From positions 1,518,001 through 1,582,000 of the forward strand of contig NZ_OY781378.1 of the NCBI RefSeq assembly GCF_963676665.1: a stretch of 64,000 bases of DNA. The letters are read 5' to 3'. This stretch comes from an uncultured Tolumonas sp. Its GTDB lineage: Bacteria > Pseudomonadota > Gammaproteobacteria > Enterobacterales > Aeromonadaceae. Position 1 is the first letter of the stretch; every line of letters starts with the position of its first letter. Positions 23,380-32,677 of the stretch are shown piece after piece. The translations under genes and the position numbers were made by a program. The notes under the pieces are model-generated. The model did no database searches, was not told the DNA's origin, and worked only from the letters and a program-made list of their open reading frames with translations.

Positions 23380-26300
23380 ATGAAAATTTTGTTTGATGAC
23401 GCAACCAGCGCTAGCGCAAAAGGTATGTTGGCAAAGTTAAGGCTTGTCAGTTCATTGGCTCGGGTAAGAAAAGAATTGATATCGTTGCCGGGCGGCCCGG
23501 CATCAATGATGCTGCGACTCACTCTTGTAAAAAGAGCTAACCAGATCCGCATTGAACTTAGAGCGTCCGAGATAGCGGCGCAGGTTATGTCGCCACTGCA
23601 GATCAATGATACACCCAGCGAGCCCATTATTGGCGCAAGAGCCAATACGGCTAAACACTATCAATTCCATGAAACACGCACCAAGGGGCAGCGCAAGAAA
23701 GCCAATGATGCTGCCGTGTCCTTACTTAACCAGGTTAAATTAGGTCAGCTATCACGCAATCAGCTGTCTGAGGAAGATCTAGCTGTTCTGGCAGGGTATA
23801 GCGGGAATGGTGGTTCGTTGGTTGGGGCTGATGGAAAGAAAGGCTCTGCATACGAGTATTACACGCCAAAACCAATTGCCGAAGGTGTGTGGGTTGCCTT
23901 GGCGGAGATGGGATTTTCTGGCGGAAAAGTATTAGATCCTTGCTCTGGTACCGGTATTTTTAGCGCCACAGCACCAAAGAACTCAGTTATTGATGCTGTT
24001 GAACTGGACGAGACATCTGGCTCAATAAACTCATTGATCAATGATGGTGATTGTTACTCCACAACCATTTCACCATTCGAGGCGGTAGCGGCATCGACGC
24101 CGGATGAGGTGTTTGATGCGGTAGTGACTAACGTCCCGTTCGGCAGTGTAGCGGATCGTGGTGGGAATCAGCTACTCGATGGTAAGTACCAGAAGGAAAC
24201 ACTGGAAAGCTACTTCATTCTTCGCTCACTGGATAAGCTAAAGCCAGGTGGATTGGCAGCGTTTGTTGTCCCTCCTCGCTGCACCTCCGGTCGCGGTGCT
24301 GCAGAGGTAAAATTAAGACAGCGGGCCAGCCTTAAAGCTGATTTTATCGGAGCGTACAGACTGCCGAATTCCGTTTTTGGCGCGGCAGATGCAGATACCA
24401 TTACTGATGTTATTTTCTTCAGGAAATACTCTCATGATGCAGCTGAAAAAATAGCTGAATTGAAAGAGCAGTCACCGGAGACACTAAGTGATGCTTTAGT
24501 GTTATGGGATACATTTATTGATGGTCGCTACTTCAGCGAGGATGGAAAGCGCTTTGTTCTTGGTGAGTTTGTACCTAAAGATCCGGACAAATTTCGCGAT
24601 GTAGATCGGGTAAAAAACCCAGCCAGCATTCAAGATGTTGCCAAGTTGCTGCGTAAGCTGCCAGATAGTCGTGTTAACTGGGAATTACTTGATGCAAAAG
24701 AGACGGGCATCATTTTATATGGCGAAGGCGATACGATAACAAAGGACGGTCAGACACTGCAAATGCAGAGCGGAAGCTGGGTTGTTATGGCTAAGAATGA
24801 TAATGATCGCAGCGCCATGCAGTTGCTTGCCAAATGCAAGGATGCCTACACAGCTTTTTATTCTGACGTGCCGTATGAGGAAGCTAAGTCCCTTGTCGAT
24901 TATATGCGCGGCACATCTCAATCAATGGATATCCCAGCTTGGCTGTCATCGGCAATGGCTGAACTCAACAAGTTAAAGGCTAATGAGGATCGTCTAAAGG
25001 CATGGCGTGCCGGCATTGTTGGCTTGGCGATGATTCAGGTTCTTGATGAGAGTGGACGCTCCAGTGGGACCAACTTCTTGAGTGAGTATGGATCGCTGAG
25101 CGACGCGATAAAGAAAGTATCGCCATCAGCTAAGCGATTGCCTGGTGGGATTGGATCTGAATTCAAGCGCGGGCTGGGTGAAATGGCATCTCACTACGAC
25201 AGAAAGCGTGGATTTAGTGCGGTGTGGCGTGGTGACGTGCAGGCGAGCCCTACTGTCGATATATCAGTAACAGGGGGATTTGAAGGCTTAATTTACCAAG
25301 AAAAATCAAATTGGATTGCCACGCCCAAGGCCAAGGAGGTGCTTGGCGTCGAATTTGATCCAATCGGCTCAGATGAGTGGTGCATTTCCGCTGATGGCTC
25401 AATGGTCTCCCGCGCAGATGATTACTACGTTGGCAGCTACGGTGCCTATCTACTGACGATTGACAGTCAGATCGCTAGTGCAACCAACGGCCAGATCAAG
25501 CAAAAGCTGATGCGGCAGCGCATGGTTGCAAGTCAGCGAGTGGATAAAGTTGATGTGTCTAAAATTAGCTTCAACTTGTTCAGCCCATACGTCACCATCG
25601 AGCAGAAGGCTGAATTCCTACGCCGATTTGTTCACCCTGGTGCCGTCGTGGCCTTCGATGAAAAGACCAGCGATCCACAAATTGAATTTGATATTCCTGG
25701 TAGCAAGTTGACTGACAGAGAAAAGCTGATCAAGCGAGTCGGTGTTTACCTAAAAAATGGCGCTATCACTTTGGGCGGCGCAAAGCTATCTACCACCGAT
25801 GAAGCGGCAATAAAAGAGCTTCGAAATATTATCAACCAAGCGAACGAGCAATTTAATGGCTGGGCTCGTGGCAATAAGACTGTCACTGATCTTCTTGAGG
25901 CAAAAACGAGCGATCCGGCACGACTTCGCTTTACGCAGACAGAAGATGAGAGCCCGCTACCAATACCTGGCATGAATCCAGCGCTGACACTACATGGATA
26001 TCAAAACTCCTATGTTCGCCAGAAAGGGCGGGATTTCTCGGGCATCAACGGGTTCGATGTTGGTCTCGGTAAGACGTTCACGGCCCTTGCCTGTGTGCAA
26101 TACGTTCAATCTATCGGCGTTAAGAAAAAGACGCTATTTGTGGTGCCAAACTCCGTACTGTCAAATTGGCTAAATGAATGTAAAAAAGCATACCAATCAA
26201 TAGATGATTGCTTGTTTGTTGGGTTGCGCGAGGATGGCAATGGCGGTTACAGCGTAAGTTCATCAAACTACGATGAAGATCTTGCCCGCTCCATGGAGAA

Positions 26301-29300
26301 TAGACACGCTAAAATATTCGTCACCATGGAGGCATTTGAGCGTATCAGACTAAAGGGCGATACAATTTCATCCTATGAGTCATTTATGCGAAGTGTCGAT
26401 GCGTCATTTGCCGAAAGTGAAGATAAAAAGGCAGATGAACGCAAAAAAGGAAAGGCAAGGACCTTGCTGTCAGTTCTGGGGGATAAGACAGGATCAGCGC
26501 CATATCTGGAGGACATGGGGATTGATTCAATCGTGATCGATGAGGGCCATTGCTTTAAAAACTCAGCTGAGACGGTAGATTTTAGCGGCGGAAAATACCT
26601 GTCTCTTAGCCAGTCTTCACGACGTGGTGTCGATGCTCAGGCAAAATCATGGTATGTGCGTGGGAAGTCAGCGCTATCCGATGGCGTTCTGCTGCTGACT
26701 GCAACGCCAATAACGAATAGCCCGCTAGAAATTTACGCAATGATGTCTTTGGCTTCCGGACATGATCGCGTAAACGACATGTTTGCTGGTACATCCGGTT
26801 CAGACGGCTTCATGAATGCAATCTGCCAGATTGAGAATGAAGATGACGAAACCATTGATGGAGAATTACGCTCAATCAATGTGTTTAAAGGTCTGAATAA
26901 CGTTGAAATGCTCCGCAGCTCATTGCGCTCTGTAGCGACAATCAAGAGTGCAAAGGATGTCGGCGGGCAAATAAGAATCCCTGAGTCACCAGAGGTGTCA
27001 TCGCCGGTTGCGCTGCCGAGCGATACACGGCAACAACTGGAAGATTACAAGCAGGCATATCGCTTTGCCGCTGATACCGTAGCGGGAAGATCACAGATAC
27101 GGGGTGATGCGGAAGCCTACGAGCGGGTAATGACAAAATTTGGCGAACCCATGCAGCTGATAGCGCACCCATTTAACCTGATCAACAAAATGACAATGCT
27201 CATTGCGGATCCAGATCTTGATAATCGAGTGTCACGCTATCGCGTAAGTGACATGGGAAAATACAGCGAGTTAGTTTCCCTGTGGAATGAAAAAAAATAC
27301 AGCGAAGAGAGAACAAGGCCGGGGCCAAACTGCACTGAGTCTCAAGCCATCAGCAAAAGAACGCGGCACGATGCGTCTGGTGAAGTGATTGGTTATACCT
27401 ACAAAATGCCGGTAAAGGCTTGGATAGAAGGTGAGTTTATAACCATTGACTCAGTATCTCCGGACATTCAGGATAAATTTGAAGCGCTGGCAGAAAAGAC
27501 AGGCCTCGATTTAGATGTTGATGTACCACCGAAGCTGGCCGCAATGCTGGAAAACTTTCAGACAGAAGCGGCAACACCAAGGGGCGTTGATGACAAGGGA
27601 AATAAGATATCTTATGCCAAGCAGATCATATTCTGTGACCTGATTAGCTCTCATAACAAAATCAAGCGGCTGCTTGCTAAGCGAGCCGGCGTTCCATCGT
27701 CATCAATTGCCATTATTACTGGTCAGCGCAACAGTGCGCCGGATGAGATACAAGGGATTCAGGATGGATTTAATGCCTTTGGTGAAGACAATAAATACCG
27801 CGTGATCATTGCCAACGAAAAAGGTGAAGTTGGTCTTAACCTGCAAAAAGGGACGCAGGCAATACATCACCTTACCATTGGGTGGACCCCGGATAGCCTT
27901 ACCCAGCGAAATGGCCGCAGTGTCAGGCAGGGCAATAAGACGGGATCAGTTACCGTTTATCACTATGATGCCGACGGCACGTTTGACTCAGCAAAGCGAT
28001 CACTGGTTAACAGTAAGGCTGACTGGATCGGCTCACTAATGAGTAATGATGTGGGTAGCACGCTGGCTATCACCGGCGGGATGAGCCGCGAACAAATGGA
28101 GGCGCTTATTGACGCAATTGGTGACTCTGACGCCATTTCTAAGTTACAGGAGTCAATGGCAAACAAAGAAGCTTCGCGTCGAGCCGCCAGTAATCGTGAA
28201 CGTCAGCTTATCAACCTGAATACCATTGAGCGACAGAATGCATTTCTGTCTGAGAATGATTCATCGGTTGCATGGATAGCCTCAAAATTTGGCCCATTAA
28301 TGGCTGTTATGGGGCAGGTGCAGCAGCTAAGAAGTCGACTAGCAAATCCAAAGATATCAGAAACGGCAAGAGTTAGAAATGAGGCTGTGCTTTCTGAGCT
28401 TGAGGCAAAGCTTCGTGGTATTGAAAGTCAAATCAATGAGGCGGCCACGATAAAGTTAGCGAATGGAGATGCGATTGATCCGCAATCTGTCGTGCGGAGC
28501 TTTATTGAAAAGGCAAAGCGCGGCGAAAACAGAGCGACAGATCTAATCAAGTCGCTCCGTAGCAATCGTCTCGGGTGGAGCAATATCGTCATTGATGTCA
28601 ACGAGGGATCTGAGCTTGTCATTGAATGGCAGTCTGAAACTGGGATGGCCGAATCAATGCGTAAGCAGGCAGTGGATAATTACCAGAAACAATCGGTGGT
28701 TGGTGGCGCCATGCCAGAACCAATTGCTGCGGCATTTGCATCTGGAGATGGAGCCATGATCGGCGAGGTGGCCATCATGAAGGGGTGCTTCATTAACGGA
28801 AGGAATGATCTTTACGTTGTATCTGGCACATCAACAGCGAGATGCCTATCTGGTTTTGTAGAAAAAGAGGCCGTGCTGTCACGAATAGTCCCACTGCAGA
28901 GCGAGGTAGTGTATCCAGGTACGGCAGAGTATGAGGTGGCACTTACACAAGCCGCCGCTGCGGAGGACGCCTGCGAACGAAATGGTCAAGCCACGAAATG
29001 GTATAGCGAGGTTTGCCCTGATGTTGCTACGCGACGAGAAACGGAAGTAATGGTCTCATATCATGCACACAGCCATGAATTGCCATCCCCATATTTCCCT
29101 GTAGCCATCATTCCGTCATCCGTTTCCGATGATACCCCTGTTTTGTCCCGAATCCTGACTGAGCAGTCTTCAGCTATCGCTCGATGGGAGGGAAATAAGT
29201 TTGTTGTTTCTTCTCATCTTGATGTTGCACCCGGCAAGCAAGATCGCTATCAAGCCATCAAGGATTATACAGTTGCACATAAAATGAAGGCGACACTTGC

Positions 29301-29781
29301 TGATTTTGGCGGCCTGAAGTTTTATGCTGAGAAGCTGATACAGGCAGATATGCCATCAGGAGTGCTATTTAGTGCCGCACTAATCGGTAATTCGGCGGAT
29401 GAGATCAATAATTCTGTAGTCGATTTAATACAAAAGTCAGTTCCATGGTTTGATTTTGGTGGGGCCGAGGTTAGTTATATTGATTTCGGGAAGCGCCGAG
29501 AAATGAACCTGGCCATTGAGAAATCCACGCCAAAGACGGAAGAGCTGGATATTGAAACCGAGGTAATGGTAAGCAAATCAATAGAGAGCAATGCTATTGT
29601 TTATGTTGGCGGCGAAACATATCAGTGGAAGGATCGCATCAAGGATTATGGCAAAAAATATGGTGATTATGCCAAATGGGATGGCGACAACAAAGCCTGG
29701 AAAATTCAGCACCAGGCGTGGGTGCAATTAATTACAGACTTTCCAAAATTAGCTGAATCACTGCACCTGAAGGATGCATAA
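23380..29781 (+). CDS. DarB-type giant antirestriction protein: DNA methyltransferase plus SNF2-like helicase
   Basis: About 2,133 residues from ATG 23380, which has GGGGAT upstream; ATG 23365, overlapping the previous stop, is an alternative. An N6-adenine methyltransferase region has motif I LDPCSGTGIF near residue 185 and a catalytic-type NVPFG near 250. The helicase has GLGKT (Walker A, near 895), DEGH (motif II, near 1053), LLTATP (motif III, near 1106) and QRNGRSVRQG (motif VI, near 1507). P1 DarB has about the same size and the same domain pair. It is packaged into virions and protects injected DNA in cis from type I restriction. The same role is likely here. The C-terminal ~500 residues are not recognised. 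Confidence 0.88.
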   Translation: MKILFDDATSASAKGMLAKLRLVSSLARVRKELISLPGGPASMMLRLTLVKRANQIRIELRASEIAAQVMSPLQINDTPSEPIIGARANTAKHYQFHETRTKGQRKKANDAAVSLLNQVKLGQLSRNQLSEEDLAVLAGYSGNGGSLVGADGKKGSAYEYYTPKPIAEGVWVALAEMGFSGGKVLDPCSGTGIFSATAPKNSVIDAVELDETSGSINSLINDGDCYSTTISPFEAVAASTPDEVFDAVVTNVPFGSVADRGGNQLLDGKYQKETLESYFILRSLDKLKPGGLAAFVVPPRCTSGRGAAEVKLRQRASLKADFIGAYRLPNSVFGAADADTITDVIFFRKYSHDAAEKIAELKEQSPETLSDALVLWDTFIDGRYFSEDGKRFVLGEFVPKDPDKFRDVDRVKNPASIQDVAKLLRKLPDSRVNWELLDAKETGIILYGEGDTITKDGQTLQMQSGSWVVMAKNDNDRSAMQLLAKCKDAYTAFYSDVPYEEAKSLVDYMRGTSQSMDIPAWLSSAMAELNKLKANEDRLKAWRAGIVGLAMIQVLDESGRSSGTNFLSEYGSLSDAIKKVSPSAKRLPGGIGSEFKRGLGEMASHYDRKRGFSAVWRGDVQASPTVDISVTGGFEGLIYQEKSNWIATPKAKEVLGVEFDPIGSDEWCISADGSMVSRADDYYVGSYGAYLLTIDSQIASATNGQIKQKLMRQRMVASQRVDKVDVSKISFNLFSPYVTIEQKAEFLRRFVHPGAVVAFDEKTSDPQIEFDIPGSKLTDREKLIKRVGVYLKNGAITLGGAKLSTTDEAAIKELRNIINQANEQFNGWARGNKTVTDLLEAKTSDPARLRFTQTEDESPLPIPGMNPALTLHGYQNSYVRQKGRDFSGINGFDVGLGKTFTALACVQYVQSIGVKKKTLFVVPNSVLSNWLNECKKAYQSIDDCLFVGLREDGNGGYSVSSSNYDEDLARSMENRHAKIFVTMEAFERIRLKGDTISSYESFMRSVDASFAESEDKKADERKKGKARTLLSVLGDKTGSAPYLEDMGIDSIVIDEGHCFKNSAETVDFSGGKYLSLSQSSRRGVDAQAKSWYVRGKSALSDGVLLLTATPITNSPLEIYAMMSLASGHDRVNDMFAGTSGSDGFMNAICQIENEDDETIDGELRSINVFKGLNNVEMLRSSLRSVATIKSAKDVGGQIRIPESPEVSSPVALPSDTRQQLEDYKQAYRFAADTVAGRSQIRGDAEAYERVMTKFGEPMQLIAHPFNLINKMTMLIADPDLDNRVSRYRVSDMGKYSELVSLWNEKKYSEERTRPGPNCTESQAISKRTRHDASGEVIGYTYKMPVKAWIEGEFITIDSVSPDIQDKFEALAEKTGLDLDVDVPPKLAAMLENFQTEAATPRGVDDKGNKISYAKQIIFCDLISSHNKIKRLLAKRAGVPSSSIAIITGQRNSAPDEIQGIQDGFNAFGEDNKYRVIIANEKGEVGLNLQKGTQAIHHLTIGWTPDSLTQRNGRSVRQGNKTGSVTVYHYDADGTFDSAKRSLVNSKADWIGSLMSNDVGSTLAITGGMSREQMEALIDAIGDSDAISKLQESMANKEASRRAASNRERQLINLNTIERQNAFLSENDSSVAWIASKFGPLMAVMGQVQQLRSRLANPKISETARVRNEAVLSELEAKLRGIESQINEAATIKLANGDAIDPQSVVRSFIEKAKRGENRATDLIKSLRSNRLGWSNIVIDVNEGSELVIEWQSETGMAESMRKQAVDNYQKQSVVGGAMPEPIAAAFASGDGAMIGEVAIMKGCFINGRNDLYVVSGTSTARCLSGFVEKEAVLSRIVPLQSEVVYPGTAEYEVALTQAAAAEDACERNGQATKWYSEVCPDVATRRETEVMVSYHAHSHELPSPYFPVAIIPSSVSDDTPVLSRILTEQSSAIARWEGNKFVVSSHLDVAPGKQDRYQAIKDYTVAHKMKATLADFGGLKFYAEKLIQADMPSGVLFSAALIGNSADEINNSVVDLIQKSVPWFDFGGAEVSYIDFGKRREMNLAIEKSTPKTEELDIETEVMVSKSIESNAIVYVGGETYQWKDRIKDYGKKYGDYAKWDGDNKAWKIQHQAWVQLITDFPKLAESLHLKDA

Positions 29782-30192
29782 ATGTTTACTGAATTTAAGT
29801 TTGATAAAGAGATGATCAAGGAGGTGGTCTTGGCAAAGGCCACCACCCTGAAGGCCAACAAAGGGTTCTCTGATTTTGCTGGATACGCTGTCGGCGTTAT
29901 TGCGCGAAGAATTGAAAAAGATCCGCTTCGATATCGCGATTATGGGCCTTACTGGTGGGCGGTTAAGTTGGTGCTTAAAGGTTATGGAAAAGACGATTAC
30001 GGCGATAGCTCTGACCCAGTAATTGCTGCTGAGTATATGGGGGATGACACTGCCGAGACGCTGGTTATGGCTGATCTGTTCCGGGATTGGCATTTAAAAA
30101 CACACGCAGTTGGTAATAATCATTTTATGTTGGATTCAGATAGCGGAGATACCTATACGCTTGATGATCCTGACATGGAAGCGCTCGCTTAA
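29782..30192 (+). CDS. Small protein coupled to the DarB-type gene
   Basis: 136 residues; its ATG directly abuts the DarB-type stop codon. Features include an N-terminal helical region with repeated Lys and an aromatic motif (DPLRYRDYGPYWWAVKLVL), then an acidic C-terminal half. Not recognised. Tight linkage suggests an accessory or internal head protein co-packaged with the giant protein. Confidence 0.6.
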   Translation: MFTEFKFDKEMIKEVVLAKATTLKANKGFSDFAGYAVGVIARRIEKDPLRYRDYGPYWWAVKLVLKGYGKDDYGDSSDPVIAAEYMGDDTAETLVMADLFRDWHLKTHAVGNNHFMLDSDSGDTYTLDDPDMEALA

Positions 30193-30242
30193 ATAGGAAA
30201 ACAGCAACACATCAATACCATGCCGTGACATAAAGTCATGGC

Positions 30243-31790
30243 ATGAGTACCAATACCCCCAAAAAGCAGCGTCGCGGGTTCCTTTCTCGCTTTGGCTTAT
30301 CAGCTAAAAAGTGGGAGAGTGAAAACACCCCGGCAGCGAGCGAGATAACGCAATCTGACTCCATCATGTATGGGGCCGGAACAACCACTGTCGCCAGTTT
30401 GATGTCATCGGGAAGCCGAAAAGCGCGGACGCGACAATCCATTTATGATCAATGGTCAATGATGGAGGCTGACCCCATTGTATCCTCATCGGTGTCGCTA
30501 CTTGTTACTGCCGCTCTTGGTGGTCACGAAACAAGCGGCGAGCTGGTATTTATCGAAAAAAGCCCAAGCATTATTGATGACAAGCAGCTGTCTGACTTGG
30601 TTGATGAGATCAAGGCGGATTTATCGGGGATATTTAACCGGATAGCCTTTCCTACTGCATACCTTGGCGCCACGTTTGGTGATGCCTATGCCAGGATTTA
30701 TTCTGACGGTAATGGAGTGATTGACGTTTATAACGGCGAGTTGATTCGCCCGCCACTCGTACAGCCATTTGAGCGAGGAAGTCGAACGGTTGGTTATGCC
30801 ATTTACACCGGGGAAAAAAACTTTCAACGCCTTGATGTAAAGCAAATGGCGAGAATGAAAATGCCGAGAACACAATGGGTTCCTCAGCATGGCGTATTTG
30901 AAAAATCACTTAAGTTCGCTCTTGAAGCGGACGATATCGATACATTGCCATTAATGCCATCAATGGCAGGCGGATCGCTAATTTACTCCGCTGAAGAACC
31001 GTATAACAACTTGGTTTCAAGTCTGCTTGGCTTGGTTGGCCAGCGCTGGATGGATTCTATTGATGAGCAGATGCTCACAGTCAACCTGAGTGACATGTCA
31101 ACGAACCATCAGGAAAAATTCCTAGATTCTGTTGTTGCCATGTTAAAGAGATCGAAAGAGGTGGCAGAAAAGGCGGTAACGGAAGGTAAGCCAGTGATGG
31201 AGCGTATCCGCCATATTGTACCGGTCTTCAATGAAAAACAGCTGGCCACAGTGCAATCTTCCAATGGTGGACAACCGGGGCGCAGCGGCAGCATTGGTAT
31301 TGAAGATGTAATGTTACACGCGCGCCTATTGGCCGGTGCGATTGGCGTTGATCTGTCAATGATTGGATTTTCTGATCAAATGGCTGGCGGTCTTGGTGAT
31401 GGTGGGTGGTTTCGCACATCAGCTCAAGTTGCCGAACGTGCTCGTATTATTCGCGTTGCATTGGCTGACTTCTACAGCCAAATCATTGATATCCACACTC
31501 TCCAGCGCTATGGCGTGGTATTTCCGCCATCGATGAGACCATGGAATATCAATTTTTATGGCTCTATATCAGCACTTGAATCGGAACGGCAACGCACCAG
31601 AAGTGAATCGATGAGCGTTGGATTGATGCTTGTGCAAGCCATTCAGCAAATGAAAGATCTTGGCGCAACTAAACCAGTGCTGATTAATTTCCTAACGGAA
31701 ATCATGACGCTGGATGAGAAACAAGCCGAGCTTTACGCCGAGATACTGACCGCCTCGCCACCAAATGGAGGTGTCGATGAGCCTGTATAA
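30243..31790 (+). CDS. Portal protein
   Basis: The protein has 515 residues. It contains a portal-type N-terminal core (SIYDQWSMMEADPIVSSSVSLLV), a strand-rich wing (AYARIYSDGNGVIDVYNGELIRPP) and a long C-terminal helical crown or stem region (MLHARLLAGAIGVDLSMIGFSDQMAGG, then GGWFRTSAQVAERARIIRVAL). The length is in the range of P1 Prt. It forms the dodecameric ring through which TerL pumps DNA. The gene lies 28.7 kb from terL and 20 kb from the major capsid gene, an unusual scatter. Confidence 0.85.
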   Translation: MSTNTPKKQRRGFLSRFGLSAKKWESENTPAASEITQSDSIMYGAGTTTVASLMSSGSRKARTRQSIYDQWSMMEADPIVSSSVSLLVTAALGGHETSGELVFIEKSPSIIDDKQLSDLVDEIKADLSGIFNRIAFPTAYLGATFGDAYARIYSDGNGVIDVYNGELIRPPLVQPFERGSRTVGYAIYTGEKNFQRLDVKQMARMKMPRTQWVPQHGVFEKSLKFALEADDIDTLPLMPSMAGGSLIYSAEEPYNNLVSSLLGLVGQRWMDSIDEQMLTVNLSDMSTNHQEKFLDSVVAMLKRSKEVAEKAVTEGKPVMERIRHIVPVFNEKQLATVQSSNGGQPGRSGSIGIEDVMLHARLLAGAIGVDLSMIGFSDQMAGGLGDGGWFRTSAQVAERARIIRVALADFYSQIIDIHTLQRYGVVFPPSMRPWNINFYGSISALESERQRTRSESMSVGLMLVQAIQQMKDLGATKPVLINFLTEIMTLDEKQAELYAEILTASPPNGGVDEPV

Positions 31791-32676
31791 CAACATTGCA
31801 AATAGCGGATTGGCGAGCAGCTTTCTTGGTATGGTTGATTCAACCTTGAAGGGTGGTTTAGCCAGTGTCGGCAGTGAAGCGGCAAAGGCATTTGGTGGTG
31901 GTGAACTGTCCAATCGCATAGCGGATCGTGTAACTACTATAGGCGGAGCCATCGCCAGTAATGCCGTTAATAGCCATATCCCATCAAGCATGAGAAATGT
32001 AATCAATGGCGGGGCTGATGCGCTTGGCCATGTTCTCGATGGTGATATTGAAGGTGCGGCAGTTAGTTTATTTGATTCCGGATTGGCGGATGAGTTGATC
32101 GGCGGAATCATGCAATGGGCTGGCTCTCAGACCCGATATTGGTCGAAATCATCACCGTTGTATGGGGGGATTACGCCAACTGAGGCTAAAAACATCTATA
32201 GCGAGGTGATCAACACAAAGCGATCAAAGAAGAACCTGTTTCTTGTTGAGGTGAGTAGCCCATTAATGGGCGACTTTTCCAGTACGTTCAATTTGTTTTG
32301 TACCGATATTGAGCATAGCCCAATTTCGATATCAGGCGAAAAAGCCAAAGTTGGCTCTGCATTTGTGGACATCGTAAACGGTAGTGATCCTGATGAACTT
32401 AGAATTACTACTCTGGATGATAAAAAGGGCACGCTGAAGAAATGGTTTGAGCAACACGCTGCTGCTGCCGCCGCAAGGGATGGCACGGTAGGTGTTCCTG
32501 GTACATATGCAATTACCTTTACGATCAAGCATGCCTTTGTTGGTACTGCCAGTGGATTTAAGAGTAAAGGGCTATTCCGCGCTGCCAGTTATGACGTATC
32601 CCTATCCCGCCGAGAGGATGCACTCGAAGAGGTGCAGATGACTTTCACCCAGATCGACACCTTCATGAGGCCGTAA
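31777..32676 (+). CDS. Baseplate/tail protein upstream of the tape measure
   Basis: 299 residues from ATG 31777 (GGAGG lies just before; the frame also opens at 31765). The first ~120 residues are Gly/Ala-rich and look amphipathic (GMVDSTLKGGLASVGSEAAKAFGGG). The C-terminal ~170 residues form a beta-rich domain (NLFLVEVSSPLMGDFSSTFNLFC, then RAASYDVSLSRREDALEEVQM), resembling baseplate proteins related to the tube fold. Overlaps the portal gene by 14 bp. Confidence 0.6.
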   Translation: MSLYNNIANSGLASSFLGMVDSTLKGGLASVGSEAAKAFGGGELSNRIADRVTTIGGAIASNAVNSHIPSSMRNVINGGADALGHVLDGDIEGAAVSLFDSGLADELIGGIMQWAGSQTRYWSKSSPLYGGITPTEAKNIYSEVINTKRSKKNLFLVEVSSPLMGDFSSTFNLFCTDIEHSPISISGEKAKVGSAFVDIVNGSDPDELRITTLDDKKGTLKKWFEQHAAAAAARDGTVGVPGTYAITFTIKHAFVGTASGFKSKGLFRAASYDVSLSRREDALEEVQMTFTQIDTFMRP

Positions 32677-32677
32677 T

